This document shows positions 35,801 through 44,500 of a DNA stretch of 64,000 bases, one piece after another (positions within the stretch are counted from its first letter, which is position 1; each line of letters opens with the position of its first letter). The position numbers and the translations under genes are program-made. The stretch lies in NCBI GenBank assembly GCA_016715965.1, contig JADJXG010000001.1:1617501-1681500 (forward strand), read 5' to 3'. This DNA is from Saprospiraceae bacterium (lineage in GTDB: Bacteria; Bacteroidota; Bacteroidia; Chitinophagales; Saprospiraceae). Under the pieces are notes generated by a model. It searched no databases. It saw nothing but the letters and a program-made list of their open reading frames with translations, and had not been told where the DNA came from.

Positions 35801-36975
35801 CCAGATGTGTAGTAGTAGAATCCTGGAACGAGAACAATCTTGATTTCGGTGCAAGTGGTCCCGAACCAAATACCGGAAATGACAATTTCTCACTCAAAAC
35901 CAAAGCATCAGTGGGTAAATACGACCGTGATGGAGATGGTTACGCTGATCCTGACGGTGAATTAGATGCCAGTGGAAGACCTTTGACCGGTATGGGTTGG
36001 TTTCCGGGATATGCTGTGGATGTTGAAACTGGAAGAAGGCTAAACATTTTCTTTGGAGAAAATACTTATTATTCAGATATCAACCCTTTGGTGACTCCAT
36101 GCATATTGAATGAAAATATCATTGGCAACGATACCCTGAATCTGAGCAATATAGGCAATGACCTTATGTGGAATCCGACAGATCAAGTTTTTCTGGAACC
36201 TTCTTGTGGATTTACCCCTGGTCTGAGTGTTTTGTCTCTTTTATTTGGGGGCCACCATTATATCTACGTGACCAAATCCACCTATGATTCCTGCAGAACC
36301 TTAAGGACATTTTTGGCAAATAATACCAATCCCGGAAAACGGACCGGTACTGCCTTAATTACCCGTGGGATCCGTGACTTTATCACTTGGACGACCATGC
36401 CTTTAATGGCTCCAGGCACCAAATTGGACAACCTGGGTTCCGGAGAAACTGGCTTGATTCCAAATGAATACAAAGTTAGTTTACGGGTGGACAAGCCTTT
36501 TATTTATTCAGTAGGTACCAACGAAAACAATGGTCACAATATGTATACCTTCAAAATAGACGGGAAAGAAGCTGGTCTTGTAGCCTCCAAAGAAGATTTT
36601 GAAAATGCACTTGACAATGTGAATGTAGTGCCGAATCCATATTATGGTTTTTCCAGTTATGAATCCGGACAATTTAGCAATACAGTCAAGATCAGCAACC
36701 TGCCTCCCAAATGCAAGGTGACGATTTACTCCATCGATGGTAAATTTATAAAAGAGTACAACAGAGATGAAAAACCCATTCGAATCGTGAGTGAATTCAG
36801 AGGAGCAACAGAAAGACAAATAGGACCGGATATCGAATGGGATTTGACCAATTTCAGGGGAATTCCAGTTTCAAGTGGTGCCTACCTGATTTATATCAAA
36901 GAGACGGATACCGGAGCAGAGAAAATTGTCAAATGGTTTGGGGTGGCTCGAAAATTTGACCCATCCGGATTGTAA
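32842..36975 (+). CDS. Large secreted protein with T9SS-type C-terminal domain, unknown function
   Basis: 1377 residues. Signal peptide within 1-25 (ATG at 32842 or 32857). The N-terminal third is cysteine-rich and holds VWVGGYD near 108 and a calcium-site-like DPDLGCFSDDYIGCDT near 312-327, which I recall from other large secreted Bacteroidota proteins. The middle is beta-rich. A second Ca-like block, YDRDGDGYADPDGELDASG, lies near 1028. The last 100 residues (VVPNPYYGF, CKVTIYSIDGKFIKEY, GVPVSSGAYLIYI-like) form a T9SS type A or FlgD-like domain, with an unusual extra tail after the usual Lys-Val end. Placed between a receptor and a PorV/PorQ-like gene. Confidence 0.75.
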   Translation: MKLSIMNKIILLVSLALCWVNLQARQPAQTKSPAKSKQLSSRSNCSPATKQIDQDINNVRARLLNGGDVWWDLQRGRYVVPKVVPGSGRPEVSSIFAGAVWVGGYDPAGALKLMAQTYRSPTRNDCWPGPLTELGETNAAECIKWDQFFRVYGADITLLISRWNQAKREGRTELTEAEIPEDVLYWPAKGNPFFERRYNFALPDARQGLALFYEENDNKIYEPHLGEYPVIDIRDCPKDIYPDEMIFWIYNDAGGIHTNSNGDPIRMEVQVQAFGFRTADELNDMTFQRYKLINRAPQEIRDCYFAMWIDPDLGCFSDDYIGCDTTFVKMRPKRSDTSQLYAVYRDLMYIYNIDATDGSNGCNCEQNVNTYCNNIPILGVDYFRGPLDEFGDEIGMSYFMYYNGRGLGGSNPAATEDPTSALEFYQYLTGRWRDGSPLVNGGIGYIPGGGGTITRYAFPGAPNDGQGWSMCTGNAGEGDRRTLQVSGPLRLDPGAVNELIIGIPWVPDQTYPCPGLDELLKADQLCQDLFDNCFDIKDGPTAPDVDFVELDKEIVFLLSNDPGSNNFNLGYSEKGLGIPPGYDSLYRFEGYRIYQVSGPDVSLSDRTIADPSLVRELVNFDLKNKVKILYDWIGIKNPNPSTTHPVVYYPVEKVSGLDQGVRHSFSAKEDLFATGLDNSLINHKKYYYIIVAYAYNNYQDYDVQNNFGQRMQYCLGRLNVGATGDGKPYVVTPRPQIYEKVNSAYGEGIPVTRVDGAGIGGNFVRLQENVYDRIITGGFDGKIDYIGGSAPIEVKIVNPLKVKDGEYEIRFVDADPNNNRLDPPINWTLKNLADPSKVIQSTGPINRFNEQIISSLGISVAMVQTEYSDRDTRGTNGIVAGGLEAAYKNPNGVKWFIAQADFPIVGVDFIKTALGSPQHELDPLEQYSKLGKDEYRGFWYPYKLCVDTMPLTPVITNPANRTPSGQMRLDSLNNVDIVFTSDKSKWSRCVVVESWNENNLDFGASGPEPNTGNDNFSLKTKASVGKYDRDGDGYADPDGELDASGRPLTGMGWFPGYAVDVETGRRLNIFFGENTYYSDINPLVTPCILNENIIGNDTLNLSNIGNDLMWNPTDQVFLEPSCGFTPGLSVLSLLFGGHHYIYVTKSTYDSCRTLRTFLANNTNPGKRTGTALITRGIRDFITWTTMPLMAPGTKLDNLGSGETGLIPNEYKVSLRVDKPFIYSVGTNENNGHNMYTFKIDGKEAGLVASKEDFENALDNVNVVPNPYYGFSSYESGQFSNTVKISNLPPKCKVTIYSIDGKFIKEYNRDEKPIRIVSEFRGATERQIGPDIEWDLTNFRGIPVSSGAYLIYIKETDTGAEKIVKWFGVARKFDPSGL

Positions 36976-36989
36976 AGAAATGTAAAATA

Positions 36990-37015
36990 GCCAAAGGGCC
37001 GAAAGGCTCTTTGGC
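36990..37015 (+). repeat. Hairpin between the 1377-residue protein gene and the PorV-like gene
   Basis: Arms GCCAAAGGGCC and GGCTCTTTGGC (one G-U pair) enclose a GAAA tetraloop, an unusually stable RNA hairpin. No U tract follows, so it may be an mRNA stabiliser or a partial attenuator within the operon rather than a full terminator. Confidence 0.6.
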
Positions 37016-37044
37016 ATTTAATAAACTTGAATAAATAGAATCAA

Positions 37045-38085
37045 ATGAAAAAAATTATACCATTTTTCTTCTCATTTTTACTGATTGCAATGTCAGACTC
37101 GGTTTTTGCCGGAAACCCGGATCGTCAGGGAGAAGCAGGAGCCTATGAGTTATTGATCAATCCATGGGCGAAAGGCATGGCGATGAACAGTCACAATTCT
37201 GCCTATTGCAGAGGAGTTGAAGCATTGAGGGTCAATGTGGCCGGTATTGGAAGGATAAAAAAATCAGAAGCAAGGGCTGGTCACACCAGATGGTTGGTTC
37301 CAAGTGGTGTTGCCGTTAATTCATTTGGATATGTCAATAAAGTAGGCGAGAATGGTGCTTTTGGCTTTGAGTTGATGTCCTTGGATCTTGGTGAAATCAG
37401 AGTGACCACCACCGCAGCACCTGAAGGTACAGGTGCGACGTTTAAACCCAATTTCTTCAATATTGGATTGGGATATTCACACAATTTTGGTGAGAAAGTG
37501 TCGGTGGGTATTTTGGTTCGCGGAGTGGCAGAAACCATTTCTGACCTAAGTGCTTTTGGATTTGGCATTGACGGAGGGGTACAATATGTCACCGGACCAA
37601 GAAACAATTTTAAAATGGGAATTGCCATCAGGAATGTCGGAAGCCCGATGAAGTTTAGTGGTGATGGTCTTTCTACTCAACTAACAAGCCCCGAAGGGAC
37701 CAGACTAACTTATGATGTGCGATTGTCGAAATTCGAATTGCCGTCCTTATTGCATTTGGGGCTGGCATACGATTTTTATTTAGGAAATGATCTTATTATT
37801 GGACCAGTTGCAAATTTCACTTCCAACTCTTTTGGCCGGGATGTGATTGGTGCCGGTGCTGAATTGTCATTTCGCGAAGTATTTGGGTTGCGGGCTTCCT
37901 ATAGTTATGATATTGGAGATTCTGCCGGAGCCGGAGACAATGCTTTTACCGGCCTGGCAGCTGGAGCAAGTCTCAATGTGCCCTTGGATAAAAAAGGGAA
38001 CAATATTTTGAGCATAGATTATGGATACAGGCATTCCAATCCTTTTCAGGGCTCTCACGCCATTGGATTGGGCCTTAGTTTTTAG
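37045..38085 (+). CDS. PorV/PorQ family outer-membrane protein
   Basis: 346 residues with a signal peptide (1-22). It is a FadL-like beta-barrel of the PorV/PorQ family: AGAYELLINPWAKGMAMNSHNSAYCRGVEALRVNVAG near residues 31-67, IGLGYSHNFGEKVSVGI, KMGIAIRNVGSPMKF and HAIGLGLSF at the end. PorV shuttles T9SS cargo on the outer membrane. This copy is 70 bases after the gene of a putative T9SS cargo, so it may be a dedicated partner. Whether it is the main PorV or a paralogue cannot be judged from the window; the lone placement favours a paralogue. Confidence 0.8.
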   Translation: MKKIIPFFFSFLLIAMSDSVFAGNPDRQGEAGAYELLINPWAKGMAMNSHNSAYCRGVEALRVNVAGIGRIKKSEARAGHTRWLVPSGVAVNSFGYVNKVGENGAFGFELMSLDLGEIRVTTTAAPEGTGATFKPNFFNIGLGYSHNFGEKVSVGILVRGVAETISDLSAFGFGIDGGVQYVTGPRNNFKMGIAIRNVGSPMKFSGDGLSTQLTSPEGTRLTYDVRLSKFELPSLLHLGLAYDFYLGNDLIIGPVANFTSNSFGRDVIGAGAELSFREVFGLRASYSYDIGDSAGAGDNAFTGLAAGASLNVPLDKKGNNILSIDYGYRHSNPFQGSHAIGLGLSF

Positions 38086-38151
38086 GAAAAAGCTCGCATT
38101 TGAACCTTGTACCTATGATTTAGGTTTAACTGTTTGAACAAAAATTTTTAA

Positions 38152-38193
38152 GGACGTTTTCTGCTTTTCGGTGGAAAACGTTCTTTGTTTTTT
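38152..38193 (+). terminator. Terminator after the TonB-receptor operon
   Basis: Arms GGACGTTTTC (38152-38161) and GAAAACGTTC (38174-38183) with a 12-base loop and a T-rich tail TTTGTTTTTT. It ends the receptor operon before greA. Confidence 0.8.
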
Positions 38194-38212
38194 AATTTAA
38201 AACGATAAAAAG

Positions 38213-38686
38213 ATGTCCAATATCAACTATATGACCCAGGATGGTTATGATAAGATGAAATCTGAATTGGATCAGCTAAAAACATCCGGAAGACAAGAAG
38301 TGGCCAAAGCCATTGCGGAAGCCCGGGAGAAGGGAGATCTTTCGGAGAATGCCGAATACCATGCAGCAAAAGATGCGCAAGGTATGCTTGAAATGAAAAT
38401 TAATGAAATCGAGAAAAAATTAATGAACGTCCGGATTATCGACGAATCCTCCATAGATACTTCAAAGGTGGTCCTCATGACCAATGTAAGAGTGCTGAAT
38501 CATAAGACAAAAAAGGAAGTGGTTTACAAAATTGTGTCAGAAGTTGAAGCTGATTTGAAGGCTATGAAAATTTCCTCCACCTCACCCATCGGACAGGGAT
38601 TGTTGGGAAAAAAAGTGGGCGACAAAGCAAATATTCAAACTCCTGCCGGTATGTTGACTTTTGAAATTCTTGAAATTACCTCTTAG
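38213..38686 (+). CDS. greA: Transcription elongation factor GreA
   Basis: 157 residues. The N-terminal coiled coil carries the catalytic tip region with REKGDLSENAEYHAAKDAQ (about 39-57), where the acidic D and E residues stimulate RNA cleavage by RNA polymerase. The C-terminal FKBP-like domain has SPIGQGLLGKKVGDK. It rescues backtracked polymerase. It begins 20 bases after the terminator region and 2 bases separate it from the HIT gene, so the pair is co-transcribed. Confidence 0.95.
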   Translation: MSNINYMTQDGYDKMKSELDQLKTSGRQEVAKAIAEAREKGDLSENAEYHAAKDAQGMLEMKINEIEKKLMNVRIIDESSIDTSKVVLMTNVRVLNHKTKKEVVYKIVSEVEADLKAMKISSTSPIGQGLLGKKVGDKANIQTPAGMLTFEILEITS

Positions 38687-38688
38687 CC

Positions 38689-39102
38689 ATGGCATCTATT
38701 TTTACAAGGATTATAAAAGCTGAAATTCCTTCCTTTAAAATTGCAGAGAATGAACATTGCTTTGCCTTCCTGGATGTAAAGCCATTGGTAAGAGGACATG
38801 TATTGGTGGTCCCCAAACATGAAGTAGATTACTTATTTGACCTGTCAAAGGAAGAATACCATGAACTAATGGAATTTTCAAGGACACTTTCAATTTCGAT
38901 AAAAAATGTAATCCCTTGTATTAAAATAGGAGTCGCGGTAGTCGGACTCGAAGTACCTCATGCACATGTCCATCTTGTACCCTTACAGCAAATCAGTGAT
39001 TTGAATTTCAGCAATCCTAGAGCGGATATTGGTGAACTTGAAATGCGAGAGATCGCAGACAAAATTTCTGCTGATTTTAATCATCAGAGAATTGTTGAAT
39101 AA
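38689..39102 (+). CDS. HIT family nucleotide-binding hydrolase
   Basis: 137 residues. The histidine triad HAHVHLVPL lies at 91-99. The N-terminal part has FTRIIKAEIPSFKI, FAFLDVKPLVRGHVLVVPK, typical of Hint-type proteins that hydrolyse nucleoside phosphoramidates or related adenylated compounds. All triad histidines are present. Cytoplasmic and directly downstream of greA, a neighbour pair I recall in many Bacteroidota. Confidence 0.92.
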   Translation: MASIFTRIIKAEIPSFKIAENEHCFAFLDVKPLVRGHVLVVPKHEVDYLFDLSKEEYHELMEFSRTLSISIKNVIPCIKIGVAVVGLEVPHAHVHLVPLQQISDLNFSNPRADIGELEMREIADKISADFNHQRIVE

Positions 39103-39151
39103 ATTCAATGCAGTGGTTTTCATTTACACCATCCATCACGGATAGATGGGA

Positions 39152-41032
39152 TTAGACATCGGATAATTCAAGCTCTTCAGGTTTTACCACATCCAAATCC
39201 ACCCTCAGACTATTGATAATGAAGTCTTGTCTGTCTGGAGTATTTTTCCCCATATAGTAAGAAAGTATGGTTTCAATGTGAGAGTCTTCATTTAGTATTA
39301 CAGGCTCTAGTTTGATATCTGGGCCAATAAAATTCCCAAATTCTTCGGGTGAAATTTCGCCCAAACCTTTAAATCTTGTAATTTCTGCTTTTCCTTTTAA
39401 TGCCTTCACTGCAGATAACTTTTCCTGCTCGGTATAACAATAGATGGTTTGTCTTTTATCCCTGACTCTGAAGAGTGGCGTTTCCAATATAAACAAATGA
39501 CCCTTTCTGACGAGTTCCGGAAAAAACTGTAAAAAGAATGTGAGCAACAAAAGTCTGATGTGCATGCCATCGACATCAGCATCTGTAGCAATCACCACCC
39601 TGTTGTACCTGAGATTCTCAATACCGTCTTCAATATCCAGAGCATGTTGCAATAAATTGAGCTCTTCGTTTTCATACACAATCTTTTTGGTCATCCCATA
39701 ACAATTGAGTGGCTTACCACGAAGACTGAATACAGCTTGAGTCTCAACATTTCTTGATTTGGTGATGGATCCGCTGGCTGAGTCTCCTTCGGTGATGAAA
39801 AGTGTGGTATTTTCTCTCAATTCTTGTTTCAGCTTATTATCTGTTAAGTGATTTCGACAGTCTCTTAATTTTTTATTGTGCAAATTCGCTTTTTTTGCCC
39901 GTTGATTGGCAAGTTTTTTAATGCCCGCTATTTCTTTTCTCTCTCTTTCTGACTGCAATATCCGGGACAACATTTCTTTTGAAATCTCAGGATACTTATG
40001 GAGATAATTGTCAAGTTCTTTGCACACAAAATCCATAATAAAGGAGCGCAGAGATGCACCTTCAGGAGATACAGTGGTAGAGCCTAATTTAGTTTTGGTT
40101 TGTGATTCAAATACAGGTTCTTCAATTCTGACTGAAATTGCGCCTATAATTCCTGTGTGTATGTCTTTGACATCAAAATCCTTTTTGTAAAAATCCCTGA
40201 TCGTTTTTACGATGGCCTCTCTGAAGAAATTTAAATGGGTACCTCCCATAGAGGTATATTGACCATTGACAAAACTGTAGTATTGTTCACCATATTGATT
40301 GCCATGGGTGATTACAGCTTCTATGTCGTCTCCTTTAAGATGTATAATTGGATAGTGCAGAGTTTCACTTTCAGTCCTGCGCTCAAGCATATCTTTGAGG
40401 CCATTTTTAGAGAGGTAGGTCTTTCCATTGAAATTAATTTTCAGACCTGCATTCAGATAGGCATAGTTCCAAATTCTGCTTTCTACAAATTCATGGATAA
40501 ACCGGTATTTTTGAAAAATCTTTGGGTCTGGTTTAAATTCTATTAGTGTACCGTTGACATCATCTATGTTTTTAATATTGTATTCTTTTACAATATTTCC
40601 GCGGTTGAATTCTGCAGTTTTTGTTTTGAATTCTCGGATTGACTGTACCATAAAATTTTCGGAAAGAGCATTTACTGCTTTGGTTCCTACACCATTCAAT
40701 CCCACAGATTTCTTAAATGCTTTTGAATCGTATTTACCACCCGTATTAATTTGAGAAACACATTCCACCACTTTTCCCAATGGAATTCCTCTACCATAAT
40801 CTCTAACTCTGACTACACCATCATGAATTTCAATATCGATTTCTCTACCATAGCCCATGACGTATTCATCAATGCAATTGTCGATTACTTCTTTGAGCAA
40901 AATATAAATTCCATCGTCTATGTGACTGCCATCACCCAGTTTGCCAATATACATTCCGGGTCTGAGCCTAATGTGCTCTTTCCAATCCAGTGATTTGATG
41001 TTCTCTTCCGTATAGCTATTTTGTTGTGCCAT
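39152..41032 (-). CDS. parE: DNA topoisomerase IV subunit B-type protein
   Basis: 626 residues. GHKL ATPase: EVIDNCIDEYVMGYG, VRDYGRGIPL and GLNGVGTKAVNALS. Transducer: SFVNGQYTSMGGTHLNFF. TOPRIM: EGDSASGS near 412-419 and DADVDGMHIR near 485, which coordinate magnesium. This is the Bacteroidota ParE-type of type IIA topoisomerase rather than GyrB: it lacks the long GyrB insert. The subunit unlinks replicated chromosomes with ParC. No parC follows in the window. A TAACTTTG element lies 21 bases upstream of the ATG. Confidence 0.9.
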   Translation of the reverse strand: MAQQNSYTEENIKSLDWKEHIRLRPGMYIGKLGDGSHIDDGIYILLKEVIDNCIDEYVMGYGREIDIEIHDGVVRVRDYGRGIPLGKVVECVSQINTGGKYDSKAFKKSVGLNGVGTKAVNALSENFMVQSIREFKTKTAEFNRGNIVKEYNIKNIDDVNGTLIEFKPDPKIFQKYRFIHEFVESRIWNYAYLNAGLKINFNGKTYLSKNGLKDMLERRTESETLHYPIIHLKGDDIEAVITHGNQYGEQYYSFVNGQYTSMGGTHLNFFREAIVKTIRDFYKKDFDVKDIHTGIIGAISVRIEEPVFESQTKTKLGSTTVSPEGASLRSFIMDFVCKELDNYLHKYPEISKEMLSRILQSERERKEIAGIKKLANQRAKKANLHNKKLRDCRNHLTDNKLKQELRENTTLFITEGDSASGSITKSRNVETQAVFSLRGKPLNCYGMTKKIVYENEELNLLQHALDIEDGIENLRYNRVVIATDADVDGMHIRLLLLTFFLQFFPELVRKGHLFILETPLFRVRDKRQTIYCYTEQEKLSAVKALKGKAEITRFKGLGEISPEEFGNFIGPDIKLEPVILNEDSHIETILSYYMGKNTPDRQDFIINSLRVDLDVVKPEELELSDV

Positions 41033-41052
41033 TTGAATTCAATTTGAATAGG

Positions 41053-41060
41053 CAAAGTTA
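41053..41060 (-). promoter_or_regulatory. -7 promoter element of parE
   Basis: Minus strand TAACTTTG matches TAnnTTTG, 20 bases before the ATG at 41032. Confidence 0.5.
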
Positions 41061-41155
41061 TAACATATTAAGATATTTTATAATTTGAATTTTAAAACAC
41101 TTTTCACCCACATTTTTATCAATTTCACTATTATTGGGTTAAAATTAAACATGTC

Positions 41156-41503
41156 ATGCGCACCATCGAATTAAATCAGCTCAAGTTTAAGGTTTGTCAT
41201 GGCTTATTTAAATTAGAAGAGACTGTCCCACAAGAATTTGTATTGGACATTAAATTGGAGATGCCATCTTACTTAACTTACCCCATCCAATTGGCAGAAA
41301 CCACGGATTATACGGAGGTTTATCCATTGATCGCATCCATTATGCATCAGAGGGAAGAACTGATTGAAAATCTTGTACTTAAAATTAATCAACAGGTACT
41401 TGCCTCATTTCCTGAAGTCGTAAGCATTCATTGCAGAATTACCAAATGGCCTGCATTGGGTGGACCTGGCCATGTTGTTTTTGAAGCAAGAGACTGCAGG
41501 TAA
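41156..41503 (+). CDS. folB: Dihydroneopterin aldolase
   Basis: 115 residues. Folate biosynthesis enzyme that converts dihydroneopterin to 6-hydroxymethyl-dihydropterin. Family signs are FKVCHGLFKLEETVPQEFVLDI near the start, ETTDYTEVYPLI (the Thr-Asp-Tyr stretch that helps bind the pterin), ELIENLVLKI, where the Glu binds substrate, and RITKWPALGGPGH, the K-x-P segment with the catalytic Lys. Slightly divergent but complete. Divergent from parE; an ATG five bases upstream is out of frame. Confidence 0.88.
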   Translation: MRTIELNQLKFKVCHGLFKLEETVPQEFVLDIKLEMPSYLTYPIQLAETTDYTEVYPLIASIMHQREELIENLVLKINQQVLASFPEVVSIHCRITKWPALGGPGHVVFEARDCR

Positions 41504-41552
41504 GTTTAGTAATGATATTGTTAGCAAAGTTCCTTTTGCTCCAAATTATTAG

Positions 41553-41560
41553 TAACTTTG
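41553..41560 (+). promoter_or_regulatory. -7 promoter element of the M4 protease gene
   Basis: TAACTTTG matches TAnnTTTG and sits 19 bases before the ATG at 41580. Confidence 0.5.
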
Positions 41561-41579
41561 ACCTTAAATATTCAATCCA

Positions 41580-44500
41580 ATGCATCGTACTGTTCCTTTT
41601 TTAATGCTAATCCTATCTGCGCTGACAGAGCTTACATCTCAGTCGAATTATCAAGTAATCAGAAGTCACTCCTTGTTTTCAGAACATTTGACCATAAGGA
41701 CACAAAAGCCCACCGGTCACACAAAACAAGAAATGGCCCTGACCATCAATGAGGCAATGGGTATTGATGCTGAATGGGAATTTATAAATTCGTATGTAGA
41801 TCCTTATGAAATAGAACACCATAGATTTCAGCAAAAGGAAAAGGGATATTCAGTGCTTGGCAAACAAATGATAGTTCACATAAAAAATAAAATTATTTTT
41901 GAAATTAGCGGTAAAGTTTTAATAGATAAAGTCATTCTTCCTACTGCTCTGAAGACAGCCGATGAGGCTTTCCAAATGGCACAAAAGTATGCAGGCATTC
42001 CAAACCGAAAAAATATCAATCTTAGAAAAGATCAGACTCAGGCTCCGGAATTGGTCATCATCAACAGAAATTATCCGAATGAGGGAGGTGAATATCGATT
42101 GTCTTGGAAAGTGCATATTCATGAAGAAGTCCCTCATGATCTACGTAAGATTTTTGTAGATGCTGAAAATGGGGAACTTTTATTAAACATGGATTTAATG
42201 ATGAACTGCGGAGGAGAAAAAGGAAAGATGCATACACTTTTTCATGGAGTGCAGGATGTGGAAACAGAAAAGGACGGTGAAGTTTTTATTACAAAGGACT
42301 TTAGCCGGGGTGATGGAATTGTGGTGCGAAGCGTTAGGGGAAATTATTTCCAGGATGATGACAATGTTTGGGTGGAAGGCCATCGAGATCACATCAATGG
42401 GGCATATGATTTGTTCTGGGGACTGCAATCAACTTTTGATTATTTTCTGAATCGGTTTTCAAGAAAAGGAATTGACGATAAAAACATTATTACACAGGCG
42501 ATATTATTGGACACCGGGATATACAATAATGCATTTTGGGATTCCAATTTGAAGACTTTGAACTTTGGACTTGGAAATGGAACAAGTGTGAAACCTTTTA
42601 CGAGTGTTGATATTGTTGCCCACGAGTACGCTCATGGAGTCACCCAATTTACTGCAGGGTTGGAATATTTGTATGAATCTGGGGCATTGAATGAATCCTT
42701 CAGTGATATTTTTGGCAAAGCCGTAGAGCATGAATACGATGGTGCAAATTTTAACTGGTTGTTAGGAAATAAAATTTATGCCAATCCCAATCAAGCCATC
42801 AGGAGTATGGAAGATCCAAACAGATTTAATAACCCAAAGTATTATCGGGGAAGATTTTGGGTGGGAGGAAGTTCTGACAATGGTGGTGTACATTCCAATA
42901 GCGGGATACTAAATCATTGGTATTTTTTGTTGAGTGAAGGTGGAGAGGGAATCAATGAAGGTAACAGAAGTTTTAAGGTGCGAAAAATGGGAATAGATAC
43001 AGCTACATTGATTGCCTATCATTTGTTGAGAGATTATTTGACTCCAACTTCCAATTATGCGGATGCGCGTTTTTCTTGCCTGCAAATGTTGGCTTCTTGG
43101 TGGGGTCTTTGTTCCGAGCAGTATCTGAATGTAGCGGAAGCATGGAAAGCTGTTGGTATCGGCACCAATCCTCTGGAGGGCGATGTGCAATTGGTTACCG
43201 AGAGAACACTTTTCACAGTATGCCGTGATGGCCTTGTCCAATTGCCATCCATCGTTATCAACCATAGTTGCAACCAAACACTGGCAAAAGGCACTAAATT
43301 TATTGCGAGATATCAGATGGATAATTTGAATCCTGTTGAAGAAGAAATTATGATAGACAGAGATATATTGCCAGGTGAATTTTTTTCTTTTAATTTTAAC
43401 AAACTTCCCATTATTACCCGTCAGGGAAGCGTGAGATTTACGGTTCAATTGCAAGATTATTGGGATAGTGATACTTCCAACAACCAATATGTTTTTTTCC
43501 TCAATAGGAATATAAATTTGACCGAGCACGATTTTCAGATCCAAAGATTGACAGTTACAGGCAATAGTTGTCCGGGTGGAACTGAGGGTTATCGCGCTTC
43601 ACTTGTCGCAATCTACAATGGATGTACAACGGTGCCAAAGGGCAGCTCATTTGTTTTAAGTTTAAAAATGGAAGACAGCTTAGCCCATTATCCTTTTGTC
43701 AATGAGCGATCTGTTTTTCCCGGGGCTACCATGCGGCCACCTGCATTTATTATTCCAAGAGCCTTCCTTGGAATTAAAAAAGTGGAAGCAAATTTGATAT
43801 GGTCGCCTGATACGACCCTTGACAACAATCAATCCAACTTTCAAATAGTCTATACGGATTTTACCTATAAAGAAGAAGTAGAGACTTTTACAAACGCTAG
43901 TTTTAATATTGAGAAAATTCAAGTCTATTCAGATTCTTTTTCCAATTATCAGATTCAAACGCTAAACGAACTTAATTCGGAAGCGTTTGTGGTATTTGGA
44001 AATGGGATTTTTACAGAATCAGGTGCATTGAGAATTAGATCCAATACAGATGCAAGCTCATTTTTAGACAGCAATGTACCATTTGTGACATCTATCTTTC
44101 TTTGCACGAATACCCAGGGTTTGGTACAACCCATTCTAGAATTTGATTTGTATCAAAAGTTAGGGGAATTGCAATTGTCCACCTATGGTCCTAGTAATGA
44201 ATTTGGATCCATCTGCCGGGTTATTTACAGAAACAACCGAGGACAAACGATGCACAGTGAATTGTTTATGTTATCTCCCAATCAACTTTCAAAATTGGAT
44301 AAGATAAGAAGTAATCTGCCTGATAGCAGCTCCTTGATTGAAATACAGATGCTCTGTCTTCATTCAAAAAAGGATGGCGATGGTAATTTAGATATTGAAA
44401 AAAGTGATTTGATCGCAGTGGATAATATAGTGATTGTTGAAGGAAGCACCTCCAACAAGGATGTAAACTTGCAAGAAAACATATTAGTTTCTCCAGTTCC

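Noticed and set aside
42909..43544. 211-residue minus-strand frame opposite the M4 protease
   Set aside because: No family features, and it covers the conserved end of the catalytic domain on the other strand.
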